This document shows, piece after piece, positions 43,404 to 52,234 of a stretch of 64,000 bases of DNA. Each line of letters opens with the position of its first letter. Within the stretch, counting starts at the first letter, position 1. This stretch comes from Paracnuella aquatica (lineage in GTDB: Bacteria; Bacteroidota; Bacteroidia; Chitinophagales; Chitinophagaceae), in NCBI RefSeq assembly GCF_003332885.2, contig NZ_QOWJ01000003.1:1-64000 (forward strand). The letters run 5' to 3'. The notes beneath the pieces were generated by a model that saw only the letters and a program-made list of their open reading frames with translations, ran no database searches and had not been told where the DNA came from. Both the position numbers and the translations under genes were made by a program.

Positions 43404-46400
43404 ATGAGAAAAATCGCATCACTGTTGCCAGTGTTGATGTTGCTATGCACATTAGCGTTTGGCCAGGCCCGTACCGTAACGGGTACAGTCAGAGATGAGA
43501 ATGGAAACCCAATTCCATTTGCCAGCGTAACAGAAAGTGGTACCAACCGGGGCACCACCACCGACGCAAATGGCGTATTCCGGATTTCCATTGCGCAAAA
43601 CGGTACCCTGAACGTAACCGCTGCCGGCTTTGTAGCCCAGCAAAGCTTTAACCCCACTGGCGAAACCGCCAACATTTCACTCCGCCGCTCCGATGCCCAG
43701 CTCCAGGAAGTTGTGGTTACCGGCGCTTACAACACCAAAAGAACCGCCCGCAGTACTTCATACAACGCACAGGTGGTTACCGGTGAACAAATGAACACCA
43801 TTCGCCAAACCAACCTGAACAACGCCCTTGCGGGTAAGGTTTCGGGCTTGCAGGTGCGCAGCCAGTCGGCAGCAGCCCTCGGCCGTGAAGGAATCGTCCG
43901 CCTGCGCGGTGCTTCTGGCCTGGGTGGCGATGAGAACATTATTTATGTAGTGGATGGTACCATCCTGCCTAACATCAACGACATCAACCTCGATGATGTG
44001 GCCGACCTGACCGTGCTGCAAGGCCCTGCCGCTGCTGCACAGTTTGGCCCGCAAGGTGCCAACGGTGCTATTGTAGTAACCATGAAAAAAGGTACTCGCA
44101 GCCGTGGCATCGGCATCGACCTGAACATTGGTGCACAATGGGATAAAGTATATGTTTTACCCAATTATCAAAACTCATATGCTGGTGGCAGTACTGCCGA
44201 CCTGCGCAAATACACCTGGCAGGCCGGCCAACCCGAAGAGTGGAAGGCCCTCGATGGAAAATATTACCACGATTATTCCGATGATGCTTCCTGGGGTCCC
44301 CGCATGGTAGGCCAGGAGTATATTCCCTGGTATGCCTGGTATGGTGGCCATGCCCGCGCCTATCAAACCGCTCCGTTGTCGCCACAAAAAGACAATGCCC
44401 GTGATTTCTTCAACACTGGCCTGACCCTGAACAACACCATCAGTTTCTCGAAGGCTACCGATAACATGAACCTGCGTTTTTCGTATGGTAATGTGGATGT
44501 TCGCGGTCTGCTGCCAACCACTAGCCTGAAGCGTAATACCTTCAACCTGAATGGCTCTATCGACTTGAATGAGCATTTTACCGTCAGCGGTAATATTAAT
44601 TATATCAACCAGATCGTAAACGGTGAGATTTCGGATGATTACTCCAACCAGTCTACCGGCTCTTTCAACCAGTGGTTTCACCGCAACATCGATATGGATT
44701 ATATGAAGGAGTTGCGTGGCTTGCGTACACCTCAAGGCATCTATGCCAGCTGGAACCACGCCAACCCCGATACTTATAACCCAGCCAACCCGCGCAGCTT
44801 TTTTGGCGGCAACTACTGGTACAATTTCTTTACTTGGTTTGACCTGGCTAAATCAGTAACTAACCGCGACCGCTTGTTTGGTGATGCTTCGCTAACCTAC
44901 CGGTTGAACGACAATTTCTCTGTTCGCGGTACTTTCCGCAAGCAACAAACCAACACCTGGTTCGAAGAAAAATTCCGCTCTGAACTTTTTGAAAGCGGAC
45001 TGCAAACTACCGGTAATGAACCTCGTGCCCGTGGTTACTATGCTACTTCGCAGTCGTACAGTAACCGCCAGAATGTTGAGGTAATGGCTACTTACAGCCA
45101 AAAGTTTGGCGATTTTGCTGTAAACCTGAACGCAGGCACCGACTTTTTCCGTTGGCAGTATAAAGACAACGGCGGCAATACCGACCAGGGTCTGAACGTC
45201 CCTAACGTATTTACGTTGTCCAACTCAAAAAATCCGGCCCGTACATTTAACGACCGCAGGGAGGAAAAGTATAAAGCGATCCTGACCCGTGGCGATGTGG
45301 GTTACCGCAACTTCCTGTTTGCTGAGTTTACCCTGCGCAACGACTGGTTCTCTACATTGCCTACTGCGGATAATGATGTACTGTCTAAATCGTTTGGTGC
45401 TTCTTTTGTTTTCAGTGACCTGGTAAAACTGCCTTGGCTGAGCTTTGGTAAACTGCGTGCATCATGGGGTGAAATTCCACAGGCACTGGGCACTAACTCT
45501 ACCACGTTTGGCGCTTACCGATACCCAGGCTTTATTTATGGCGTTAACCAATTTCAGTGGAATGGCAACTTTATGCTAGGAACACCAAACGAGTTGGTTG
45601 ATTCAGCTATTCGTGGTGCGGTGAAAACACAGCGTGAAATTGGCGTGGAGCTACGTTTCCTGAAAAACCGCCTGGGCCTTACCGCAACTTACTGGGATGG
45701 AACTGAAAAAGACATTCCCCGTTCTGTGCCCATCAACGGCGCCAGTGGCTTTACCTCTAAGTTGATCAACACCGGTGAGATTTCTAAAAAAGGCATTGAC
45801 ATCCAGTTGAGTGTTCGCCCGGTATCTACACAGAACTTCTCTTGGGATATCAATGGTACTTTGGGTTACCTGATTGAAAACAAAGTGGTGAAAATTGCAG
45901 AGGGTATTGATCGTACCACTTCAATTGAGGCTGCTTGGGGCACCACTGCGCCGTACCTAGTACATGCTGTAGGTGAAGATTGGGGCCAATTGTTTGGCAA
46001 TGGCATTAAGCGTATTAACGGCCAGCCTGTGCTGAACTCCAGCGGTTTTTATGTAAATGATCCGAATGTGAACTTTGGCAGCGTACTGCCTAAATACACT
46101 GGTGGTTTGCAAAACTCCATTACCCTGTTTAAGGACATCCTGGTAGGTGCGAACATCGATTACCAGTTTGGTGGTAAATTCTTTTCCCTGTCTAACATGT
46201 GGGGCTCATACTCTGGCCTTACAGCCCGCACTGCAGCAATGAACCCTAAAGGCAACCCCATCCGTGATGCAGTTGCCGATGGCGGCGGCGTGCAAGTAAA
46301 AGGTGTAGATGCAGACGGCAAGCCTGTTGAATACTATGTTGAGGCTCAGGACTACTTCCACAACCTGTACAACAACAAAACCTTCGACGAGTTCGTTTAC

Positions 46401-46640
46401 GACCTGACCTTTGTAAAACTTCGTGAACTGTCAATCGGTTACAATCTCCCGCTGGCCAAAATGGGTAATGTTTCCAAATGGGCCAACCGTGCTACTATCT
46501 CTTTTGTAGCCCGTAATCCCATTCTTATTTATGCAAAAACTCCTGATTTCGACCCGGCTGAAATCAGTGGTCTGAGCGGTGAAACCGGTCAGTTGCCCGG
46601 CACCCGTGGCTTTGGTTTTAACCTGCGTGTAGGTTTCTAA
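43404..46640 (+). CDS. SusC/RagA-type TonB-dependent outer-membrane transporter
   Basis: A 1078-residue importer barrel of a SusCD complex. Signal peptide 1-21 (AFGQ), then a carboxypeptidase-regulatory-like domain (RTVTGTVRDENGNPIPFASV), the TonB box/plug start LQEVVVTGAYNTKR, the plug domain with DENIIYVVDGTILPN and QGPAAAAQFGPQGANGAIVV, and a 22-strand barrel ending GTRGFGFNLRVGF. It works with the SusD lipoprotein encoded 22 bp downstream to import a glycan or peptide, using TonB energy. No glycoside hydrolase, sulfatase, peptidase or sigma/anti-sigma gene adjoins the operon, so the substrate cannot be inferred. The codon-start ATG at 43404 is unambiguous. A strong promoter lies upstream. 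Confidence 0.96.
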   Translation: MRKIASLLPVLMLLCTLAFGQARTVTGTVRDENGNPIPFASVTESGTNRGTTTDANGVFRISIAQNGTLNVTAAGFVAQQSFNPTGETANISLRRSDAQLQEVVVTGAYNTKRTARSTSYNAQVVTGEQMNTIRQTNLNNALAGKVSGLQVRSQSAAALGREGIVRLRGASGLGGDENIIYVVDGTILPNINDINLDDVADLTVLQGPAAAAQFGPQGANGAIVVTMKKGTRSRGIGIDLNIGAQWDKVYVLPNYQNSYAGGSTADLRKYTWQAGQPEEWKALDGKYYHDYSDDASWGPRMVGQEYIPWYAWYGGHARAYQTAPLSPQKDNARDFFNTGLTLNNTISFSKATDNMNLRFSYGNVDVRGLLPTTSLKRNTFNLNGSIDLNEHFTVSGNINYINQIVNGEISDDYSNQSTGSFNQWFHRNIDMDYMKELRGLRTPQGIYASWNHANPDTYNPANPRSFFGGNYWYNFFTWFDLAKSVTNRDRLFGDASLTYRLNDNFSVRGTFRKQQTNTWFEEKFRSELFESGLQTTGNEPRARGYYATSQSYSNRQNVEVMATYSQKFGDFAVNLNAGTDFFRWQYKDNGGNTDQGLNVPNVFTLSNSKNPARTFNDRREEKYKAILTRGDVGYRNFLFAEFTLRNDWFSTLPTADNDVLSKSFGASFVFSDLVKLPWLSFGKLRASWGEIPQALGTNSTTFGAYRYPGFIYGVNQFQWNGNFMLGTPNELVDSAIRGAVKTQREIGVELRFLKNRLGLTATYWDGTEKDIPRSVPINGASGFTSKLINTGEISKKGIDIQLSVRPVSTQNFSWDINGTLGYLIENKVVKIAEGIDRTTSIEAAWGTTAPYLVHAVGEDWGQLFGNGIKRINGQPVLNSSGFYVNDPNVNFGSVLPKYTGGLQNSITLFKDILVGANIDYQFGGKFFSLSNMWGSYSGLTARTAAMNPKGNPIRDAVADGGGVQVKGVDADGKPVEYYVEAQDYFHNLYNNKTFDEFVYDLTFVKLRELSIGYNLPLAKMGNVSKWANRATISFVARNPILIYAKTPDFDPAEISGLSGETGQLPGTRGFGFNLRVGF

Positions 46641-46662
46641 TTGACGTTTAAAAAAGAACACA

Positions 46663-48144
46663 ATGAATTTCAAGAAATATTTAATTATCGGTTTGTTGCC
46701 GTTTGCAATAACGGTGACAGGTTGTAATAAGTTAGACGATTTTGGGGACACCAATCAAAACCCCAATGGTGCATCATCGCCCGTGGTAGGTGCATTGCTT
46801 ACCAACGTTCAGGCTGGTTACTTGGGCAACCTTGCAGCCAATACCCGCGGAGGATTATATGCACAGTATTTTTCAGAAACACAGTATACCGATGTTTCCC
46901 TGTACAGCCTGCCTCAGTTAAATTTTAGTGGAGAATACGCAGGTCCTAACCCAGATGGTACCGGCTATTCTGGCCCGTCGCTTATGGATTTGCAATCCAT
47001 TATTAATGCAAACGAAAGCAACAACCAAACACAGGTTGCCAGAATTTTGCAACAATACATTTATTGGACGCTTACCGATCGTTGGGGCGATATTCCTTAC
47101 AGCGAAGCGTTGAAAGGAAATACCACGCCTAAGTACGACACACAGGAAGAGGTGTATAAGGGCATGATTGCTACACTTACCGATGCAGTAGCAAAAATGG
47201 ATAATGCTTCTCCCATTACCGGCGATTTGGTTTATAGCGGAAACGTAAGTGCTTGGAAAAAGGCTGCTAACTCGATGAGGATGATGATGGCGTTGCAACT
47301 TTCGAAGCGGTACCGCGGAGCCAACGAGTATGCAGCTACCGAGTTTAAAGCCGCACTGAACGACCCAGCGGGTAGCATTGATGAAAACAGCGAAAACATG
47401 ACGCTGAGATATCCAGGCGGTAATTTTCGTAATCCTTGGTTCAACACCTACAACGGTCGTAAGGATTTTGCTCAGAGCAAAACGCTTACTGATCTGACCG
47501 GTGCACTGAACGATCCCCGCCAACAGGCATTTGGTGGCAAATCAGAAGATCCTTTGAGTCCTGATTATAGAGCAACTTCGAATGTTGGTGTGCCTTACGG
47601 GTTGGCCCGTGCAAGTGCTGAAGCATTCACAGGTGCTAACCCTACTTGGGCTCGGATCCTTCGTAGCGACTTCCGCCTGGAAAATAGTATGCAGGTAATC
47701 ATCAGCGCTGCTGACGTTACATTAGCCCGGGCCGAAGCTGCCGATTATGGCTGGACCACAGAAAACCTGGCTAACGTTTACCGTCGTGGTATTGAGCTTT
47801 CCTTTGAACAGTGGGGATTAACAGCACCAGCTACCTACTTCACACAATCAAACGTGGCTTTAAATGCTGCTGCTGGCACAGGTGCCAATCTTCGGCCAAT
47901 TGCCACACAAAGATACCTAGCCGCTTATCCCAACGGGCTGGCCGCCTGGAACATCTGGCGCAAAACTGGCTTCCCTGTACTAACGCCTGCACCAGATGCT
48001 ACCAATTCATCAAAACAAATTCCACGCAGGTATACTTACGGTCCAACTGAATATGGCACCAATAAGGCCGCTACCGATGCAGCTGCTGCACGCATTCAGG
48101 GCGGTGATACCCAAGATGCAAGAGTTTGGTGGGACGTTCAATAA
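46663..48144 (+). CDS. SusD/RagB-like nutrient-binding outer-membrane lipoprotein
   Basis: 493 residues. Lipobox TVTGC with lipidation at Cys21, followed by the export-type acidic stretch (NKLDDFGDTNQNPNG). The body is alpha-helical with TPR-like helices (ARILQQYIYWTLTDRWGDIPYSEAL...) in the pattern of the SusD-like_2 family (RWGDIPYSEAL is typical). It caps the SusC barrel and captures the substrate at the surface. A hairpin 13-43 bases past its stop separates it from the third gene of the operon. Confidence 0.95.
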   Translation: MNFKKYLIIGLLPFAITVTGCNKLDDFGDTNQNPNGASSPVVGALLTNVQAGYLGNLAANTRGGLYAQYFSETQYTDVSLYSLPQLNFSGEYAGPNPDGTGYSGPSLMDLQSIINANESNNQTQVARILQQYIYWTLTDRWGDIPYSEALKGNTTPKYDTQEEVYKGMIATLTDAVAKMDNASPITGDLVYSGNVSAWKKAANSMRMMMALQLSKRYRGANEYAATEFKAALNDPAGSIDENSENMTLRYPGGNFRNPWFNTYNGRKDFAQSKTLTDLTGALNDPRQQAFGGKSEDPLSPDYRATSNVGVPYGLARASAEAFTGANPTWARILRSDFRLENSMQVIISAADVTLARAEAADYGWTTENLANVYRRGIELSFEQWGLTAPATYFTQSNVALNAAAGTGANLRPIATQRYLAAYPNGLAAWNIWRKTGFPVLTPAPDATNSSKQIPRRYTYGPTEYGTNKAATDAAAARIQGGDTQDARVWWDVQ

Positions 48145-48156
48145 AATTGTTTATTG

Positions 48157-48187
48157 GCACTGTAAGATGGTTTAAGTCTTACAGTGC
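48157..48187 (+). terminator. Intra-operon hairpin, possible attenuator
   Basis: A perfect 11-bp stem (GCACTGTAAGA, 48157-48167, with 48177-48187) has a 9-nt loop and is followed by TTTTC. It sits between the susD stop and the lipoprotein ATG, so it may partly terminate and lower downstream expression. Confidence 0.65.
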
Positions 48188-48203
48188 TTTTCAAAAAAAA
48201 GAT

Positions 48204-49172
48204 ATGAAACTGAACAAGATATTACAGTTTTTGGGCGTGTTTGGTGCGGCATCCCTGCTGCTTACCGCCTGTATCAAAGAAGAAGATAATTTAAAGGAGA
48301 TGGGGGATAATGTTGGCAATTCCTTCGTCAAGTTCCTTGAAGCCCCGGAGCAAATCCATTATTTTTCTCCATTTACAGATGAGCGTACAGTCGATCTGTT
48401 TACTTTAAGGAAAGAGGCCAATGGCAATAGCGCGCTAAAGACCGCTTCGGCCATTACCATAACCAGCAATCCTGACCTGATCGAAGAGTACAATGATGAG
48501 AACAGCACATCTTATGAACTACTGCCCGACAGCTTATATACTTTGACGAATTCGTCGTTTGTAAAAACTGCAAGCGGTTACACTGTAAACTTTGCACCAG
48601 GAGAATTCTCAAAAGAGTTTACCATTAAGTTGAATGGCGCCAAGTGGGACATATCTCATACTTATGCATTAGCCTTTACCATCACCGATTCAGCTAATCT
48701 TGATATCAACGAAGGTAAAAAGGAAATCGTGGCAATGGTAAGTGTGAAAAACCAATGGGACGGTGTTTATGAAGTAACAGGTACACTGGTTGACAATGCC
48801 GTGCCTACAATTACTGGTTATTACCCATTAACATGGGATCTGGTTACTGCTGGTCCTACCAAAATTGTGGTATGGGACAATACCGATTTAGGTGGTGTGG
48901 GACACATAATCCAAAGCGGTCCAGATCTTAGTTATTATGGCAGCTTTGGCCTCGAATTGACGATAGACCCGGTTACTAACAAGATCACTAACCTGGTGAA
49001 CTGGTATGGTCAGCCTGCTGCAAATGGCCGTTCTGCCAAGCTGGATCCTGATTTTGATAACCGTTATGATCCGGATACACAAACTTTCTATATCCGGTAC
49101 TTCATGCTGCAGCCCGGAACAACTGTCCGTACAACCTTTCAGGAAGTGTGGAAGTTTACCAAAGACCGCTAA
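48204..49172 (+). CDS. DUF1735-containing surface lipoprotein of the SusCD operon
   Basis: 322 residues. The start is the ATG at 48204 (MKLNKILQFLGVFGAASLLL), giving a lipobox LLTAC with Cys23; the frame open to 48126 overlaps susD and is not used. The N-terminal Ig-like DUF1735 region runs to about residue 170 (ITITSNPDLIEEYNDENSTSY, VNFAPGEFSKEFTIKLNG). A beta-rich C-terminal domain begins at QWDGVYEVTGTLVDNAVP. Such proteins take the SusE/SusF place in many SusCD loci and probably bind the same ligand at the surface. It is the last gene of the operon before a strong terminator. Confidence 0.88.
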   Translation: MKLNKILQFLGVFGAASLLLTACIKEEDNLKEMGDNVGNSFVKFLEAPEQIHYFSPFTDERTVDLFTLRKEANGNSALKTASAITITSNPDLIEEYNDENSTSYELLPDSLYTLTNSSFVKTASGYTVNFAPGEFSKEFTIKLNGAKWDISHTYALAFTITDSANLDINEGKKEIVAMVSVKNQWDGVYEVTGTLVDNAVPTITGYYPLTWDLVTAGPTKIVVWDNTDLGGVGHIIQSGPDLSYYGSFGLELTIDPVTNKITNLVNWYGQPAANGRSAKLDPDFDNRYDPDTQTFYIRYFMLQPGTTVRTTFQEVWKFTKDR

Positions 49173-49190
49173 CATGATAACTGTATAATA

Positions 49191-49220
49191 AAAAAGGGGC
49201 TGAGTTTTCAGCCCCTTTTT
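49191..49220 (+). terminator. Intrinsic terminator of the susCD operon
   Basis: A perfect 13-bp stem (49191-49203 with 49208-49220; core GGGGCTGA) with loop GTTT and a T-run. Confidence 0.92.
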
Positions 49221-49353
49221 AATTGAATGCCTTGTCTAGTTGATCATCTAATGCAGGTGTTAAACAAAGTGTGCAGCTCCACTTCATGATAATGCCGGGA
49301 AAAACTGTGGCTCCGATGTGCTGTATTTCTGCAAAGCCATAAATGGATACCCA

Positions 49354-49361
49354 TACATTTG
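49354..49361 (+). promoter_or_regulatory. -7 element TACATTTG of the DUF3467 gene
   Basis: An exact TAnnTTTG match ending 14 nt before the ATG at 49376. It supports that start against the upstream in-frame ATG at 49343. Confidence 0.55.
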
Positions 49362-49375
49362 TACAAACTAGCAAC

Positions 49376-49690
49376 ATGTCAGATCAGCAACAGCAACAAA
49401 ACCAAATCAACATCGAAATATCAGAGGAAGTGGCCGAAGGGCAATACGCAAACCTGGCGATCATTACTCATTCCCACGCCGAGTTTGTCATCGACTTTGT
49501 AAACGTGATGCCGGGCACCCCCAAAAGCAAAGTGAAAAGCCGCATCATCTTTACGCCGCAGCATGCCAAGCGTTTTATGAATGCCCTCACCGAAAATATT
49601 GAACGCTACGAAGCCGCCAATGGCAACATCAAAGACCTGGAAGAAATTTCCATCCCGCTTACCTTTGGCGGCCCTACCGGCCAGGCCTAG
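49376..49690 (+). CDS. DUF3467 domain protein
   Basis: 104 residues, cytosolic, no signal or membrane segment. After a Gln-rich lead, the body (INIEISEEVAEGQYANLAIITHSHAEFVIDFVNVMPG...KSRIIFTPQHAKRFMNALTENI) matches the DUF3467 pattern nearly end to end. Its function is unknown. The start is ATG 49376, since the promoter element at 49354 lies inside the longer frame. A four-hairpin element copy follows downstream. Confidence 0.88.
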   Translation: MSDQQQQQNQINIEISEEVAEGQYANLAIITHSHAEFVIDFVNVMPGTPKSKVKSRIIFTPQHAKRFMNALTENIERYEAANGNIKDLEEISIPLTFGGPTGQA

Positions 49691-50142
49691 GGAATAGCGA
49701 ACAGAGGCACAGGGGAGTGATGAATTATTGATTATGAATTATTAGTAATGGCTGTTGCAGTTAAATATTGCACACGATATTATTGGGCATAGCCCAAGCC
49801 CATTGGTAGTAACACAATCAACATCATTTCAATTTTCCCGTTGATCGTAGATCAACCCTGTAAATGGAATGTTGAATTACAAAATGATTTAAAGCGCAGG
49901 CTTGGGCTACGCCCAAATGATTTTATCGTTTGATCTATTGCTACCAACAGGTGTGGGCTCTGCCCACATTTTTATTGCAAGATGAGTTCTTCTTTTTGAA
50001 AGTATGAATATGCCCTTTCGAATTGCGAATCCCCCAATTGATCATTTATATTTCCCTTCGTTTTTCAACATTCTTTGTTCCATATTCAAAATTCTCCCCT
50101 CAACTTCGACATTCGACATTCCTTGTTCCTCTGTTCATCATT
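49691..50142. repeat. 452-bp intergenic region: A-type arms around four-hairpin element copy 1
   Basis: The left arm (CGAACAGAGG, then TGATGAATTATTGATTATGAATT) begins 8 bases after the DUF3467 stop. The four-hairpin element occupies 49783-49968. The right side holds complement-type words (TTCAACATTC, GACATTCC, TTGTTCCTCTGTTC) and runs to the radC stop codon. There is no credible gene in the region. Confidence 0.7.
49783..49968. repeat. Four-hairpin element, copy 1
   Basis: Unit 1 TTGGGC-ATA-GCCCAA (49783-49797); unit 2 TTGATC-GTA-GATCAA (49841-49855) followed by CCCTGT; unit 3 TTGGGC-TAC-GCCCAA (49902-49916); unit 4 TGTGGGC-TCT-GCCCACA (49952-49968). In units 1-2 the tail follows the palindrome; in units 3-4 its complement precedes it, so two units point right and two left. 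In this copy unit 1 is followed by GCC and unit 3 preceded by GGC, a paired change from ACC/GGT in the other copies. Confidence 0.85.
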
Positions 50143-50835
50143 CTATATAATCCCTTCATCCGCAAAGCTGAAATAGCCATCCTCGCTAACAATCAGGTGG
50201 TCCAGCACTTTGATGTCGAAATAGCGGGCAGCTTCTTTTATTTTCAGTGTTAGGTCTTCATCGGCGCGGCTGGGTTTGAGGGAACCAGAGGGATGGTTGT
50301 GGCAAAGGATCAAGCTCACCGCATCTTCTTCCAAAGCCCGTTTCAAAATAATCCGCGGATCGGCCACCGTGCCGGTGATGCCGCCTTCCGAAATCACTTG
50401 GAAGTGGTTAATCTTATTGGCCCTGTTTAAAAACAACACCGCAAACACTTCGTGGCGGTGATCGCGCAGCAGGGTTTGCAGGTAGCGGGCCACATCGGAA
50501 CTGCTGCCAATAACCGGCTTTTCCAGTGAAGCATGCGCCTGGCGCCGGCGGCCCAGTTCCATTGCAGCCACAATGGTGATGGCTTTTGCTTCGCCAATGC
50601 CTTTGATCCGCGTCAACTCCTTCACCGTTATTTTTCCCAGCTCTCCCAGGTTGTCTTTGCCCATGCGCAACACGTCTTTGGCCAGGTCCACCGCACTTTT
50701 TTCCCGGGTGCCATGGTGCAGCAAAATGGCCACCAGTTCGGAATCGGAGAGGGCAGCGGGGCCTTTTGCACGTAACTTTTCGCGGGGCCGGTCGTCGATT
50801 GCCCACTGCTTGATGGAGTAGTTTTGCGGTTGCAT
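50143..50835 (-). CDS. radC: RadC family JAB-domain protein
   Basis: 230 residues, full length. The N-terminal HhH region (KITVKELTRIKGIGEAKAITIVAAMELG) is followed by the JAMM metallo-domain with the zinc ligands in LCHNHPSGSLKPSRAD (H179, H181, D192). RadC proteins are conserved and DNA-associated, but their proposed repair role is not settled. ATG 50835 is preceded at 4 nt by TATACTTG, so the message may be leaderless. A repeat arm runs into its stop codon. Confidence 0.93.
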   Translation of the reverse strand: MQPQNYSIKQWAIDDRPREKLRAKGPAALSDSELVAILLHHGTREKSAVDLAKDVLRMGKDNLGELGKITVKELTRIKGIGEAKAITIVAAMELGRRRQAHASLEKPVIGSSSDVARYLQTLLRDHRHEVFAVLFLNRANKINHFQVISEGGITGTVADPRIILKRALEEDAVSLILCHNHPSGSLKPSRADEDLTLKIKEAARYFDIKVLDHLIVSEDGYFSFADEGII

Positions 50836-50839
50836 AGCT

Positions 50840-50847
50840 CAAGTATA
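50840..50847 (-). promoter_or_regulatory. -7-like element TATACTTG of radC
   Basis: One mismatch to TAnnTTTG on the minus strand. It ends 4 nt before the radC ATG, the same spacing as ruvA and folD. Confidence 0.4.
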
Positions 50848-50907
50848 GATAATATTTTTATGCCCGTCAATAGATCCAGATTCTGTTAAACCGCTAAACC
50901 CAATCCT

Positions 50908-51126
50908 ATGAGCAGAAACAATTCGCGTGGTGCCGTTGGTGCGTTGCACCCCATTTTATTTTTTGTTTTTGTGTACGGCATTTCACTGGCGCTTGCCTTT
51001 TTTATTTGCAATGCAGTGTACAACAGCATGCTGGCTTCCGGCGCAGTTTCAGAAGAAAATTTTACCGCAAAAGAAGTGGAGTCGCCCCGCATCAATAGCG
51101 GCGGAAGCGTTACCGCCATGCGCTGA
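50908..51126 (+). CDS. Small single-pass membrane protein
   Basis: 72 residues: a short basic N-terminus (MSRNNSRGAVGAL), one strong hydrophobic helix (about 15-37, ILFFVFVYGISLALAFFI) and a polar C-terminal tail. The topology is probably N-in with the tail outside or periplasmic. I do not recognise the family. Base composition and codon use match the neighbours, and it sits alone between radC and prs, 45 bp before the prs promoter box in the same direction, so it may share transcription with prs. Confidence 0.6.
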   Translation: MSRNNSRGAVGALHPILFFVFVYGISLALAFFICNAVYNSMLASGAVSEENFTAKEVESPRINSGGSVTAMR

Positions 51127-51143
51127 AATTTTACACCTTATCC

Positions 51144-51183
51144 GTAAATGTGCGGCTAATTAATATCTTCGCCGCACATTTAC
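51144..51183 (+). promoter_or_regulatory. 13-bp inverted repeat enclosing the prs -7 element
   Basis: GTAAATGTGCGGC (51144-51156) and its exact complement (51171-51183) flank a 14-nt spacer that contains TATCTTCG (51164-51171), a one-mismatch -7 box. The right arm ends 5 nt before the prs ATG. It could act as an operator over the promoter, or as an RNA hairpin ending at the ribosome site. Confidence 0.6.
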
Positions 51184-51188
51184 CTTTC

Positions 51189-52142
51189 ATGCAATCTCCA
51201 CTGAAAATTTTCTCGGGTACCGGCTCTTTGCAGCTCACCCAGCAGATTTGCGACCGTTATGGCTGTCAGCCTGGAAAGATCAATCTGCAACGTTTTAGCG
51301 ACGGCGAAATCCAGACCACGTACGAAGAAAGCATCCGCGGAAACATGGTTTTTTTGGTGCAAAGCACCTATGGCCCTGCCGAAAACTTTATGGAACTGCT
51401 GCTCATGATCGATGCGGCCCGCCGTGCTTCGGCCAACAAGATTGTGGCCGTGCTGCCTTATTACGGTTATGCCCGACAAGACCGTAAAGACCGCCCAAGG
51501 GTTGCCATTGGCTCCAAGCTGGTAGCCAATATGCTTACCGCAGCCGGCGCCGACCGGGTGATTACCATGGATTTGCACGCTCCACAAATTCAAGGCTATT
51601 TCGATATCCCGGTGGACCACCTCGACTCCTCGGCTGTTTTTATACCATATATAACAGGTTTGAAACTGGAAAACCTTACCTTTGCGGCCCCCGACGTAGG
51701 AGCAACCAACCGGATACGGGAGATTGCTTCTTATTTCAACGCGGAAATGGTGATCTGCGACAAGCACCGCAAACGTGCCAACGAGATCGCTTCGATGGTG
51801 GTAATTGGGGATGTGACCGGTAAAGACATTGTGATCATTGATGACATTTGCGATACCGCCGGCACACTGGCAAAAAGTGCAGCTCTTTTAAAAGAAAAAG
51901 GTGCCCGCAGCGTAAGGGCTCTGGTAACGCATCCGGTGTTGAGTGGCAAGGCTTACGAAAACATTGGCAACAGCGTGCTGGAAGAACTGGTGGTATGCAA
52001 TACCATTCCGCTGAAACCTGGAGCACCAGATAAAGTCAAAGTGCTGAGCGTAGCCGACCTGTTTGCAGTAGCCATCCGCAACGCCAATGAAAATAAGAGC
52101 ATCAACAACCTCTTTATTCATTCGCAAATGCGGAACAAATAG
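51189..52142 (+). CDS. prs: Ribose-phosphate pyrophosphokinase (PRPP synthetase)
   Basis: Makes PRPP from ribose-5-phosphate and ATP for purine, pyrimidine, His, Trp and NAD synthesis. The 317 residues (start ATG 51189, MQSPLKIFSGTGS) carry the ATP-site loop YYGYARQDRKDRPR, the FDIPVDHL flag region, and the PRPP-binding loop VIIDDICDTAGTL. The longer frame to 51150 is rejected because it would start inside the inverted repeat/promoter. Regulation through the 51144-51183 palindrome is possible. Followed by rplY in the same direction, with a repeat between. Confidence 0.97.
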   Translation: MQSPLKIFSGTGSLQLTQQICDRYGCQPGKINLQRFSDGEIQTTYEESIRGNMVFLVQSTYGPAENFMELLLMIDAARRASANKIVAVLPYYGYARQDRKDRPRVAIGSKLVANMLTAAGADRVITMDLHAPQIQGYFDIPVDHLDSSAVFIPYITGLKLENLTFAAPDVGATNRIREIASYFNAEMVICDKHRKRANEIASMVVIGDVTGKDIVIIDDICDTAGTLAKSAALLKEKGARSVRALVTHPVLSGKAYENIGNSVLEELVVCNTIPLKPGAPDKVKVLSVADLFAVAIRNANENKSINNLFIHSQMRNK

Positions 52143-52150
52143 CAAGGTTC

Positions 52151-52220
52151 GCAAGTTGACGAGTTCACAGGTTTTTTGAACTCAACTCGTGAACTCGTGA
52201 ACCTGTAAACTTTTGAACTT
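52151..52220. repeat. Word-reiteration hairpin between prs and rplY
   Basis: ACGAGTTCAC (52159-52168) pairs with GTGAACTCGT (52189-52198), and ACAGGTT with AACCTGT just inside and outside it. The words GAACTCGTGAAC and TTTTGAACTTTT are reiterated. It could slow or end prs transcripts. Confidence 0.55.
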
Positions 52221-52234
52221 TTAATTTAAATACA

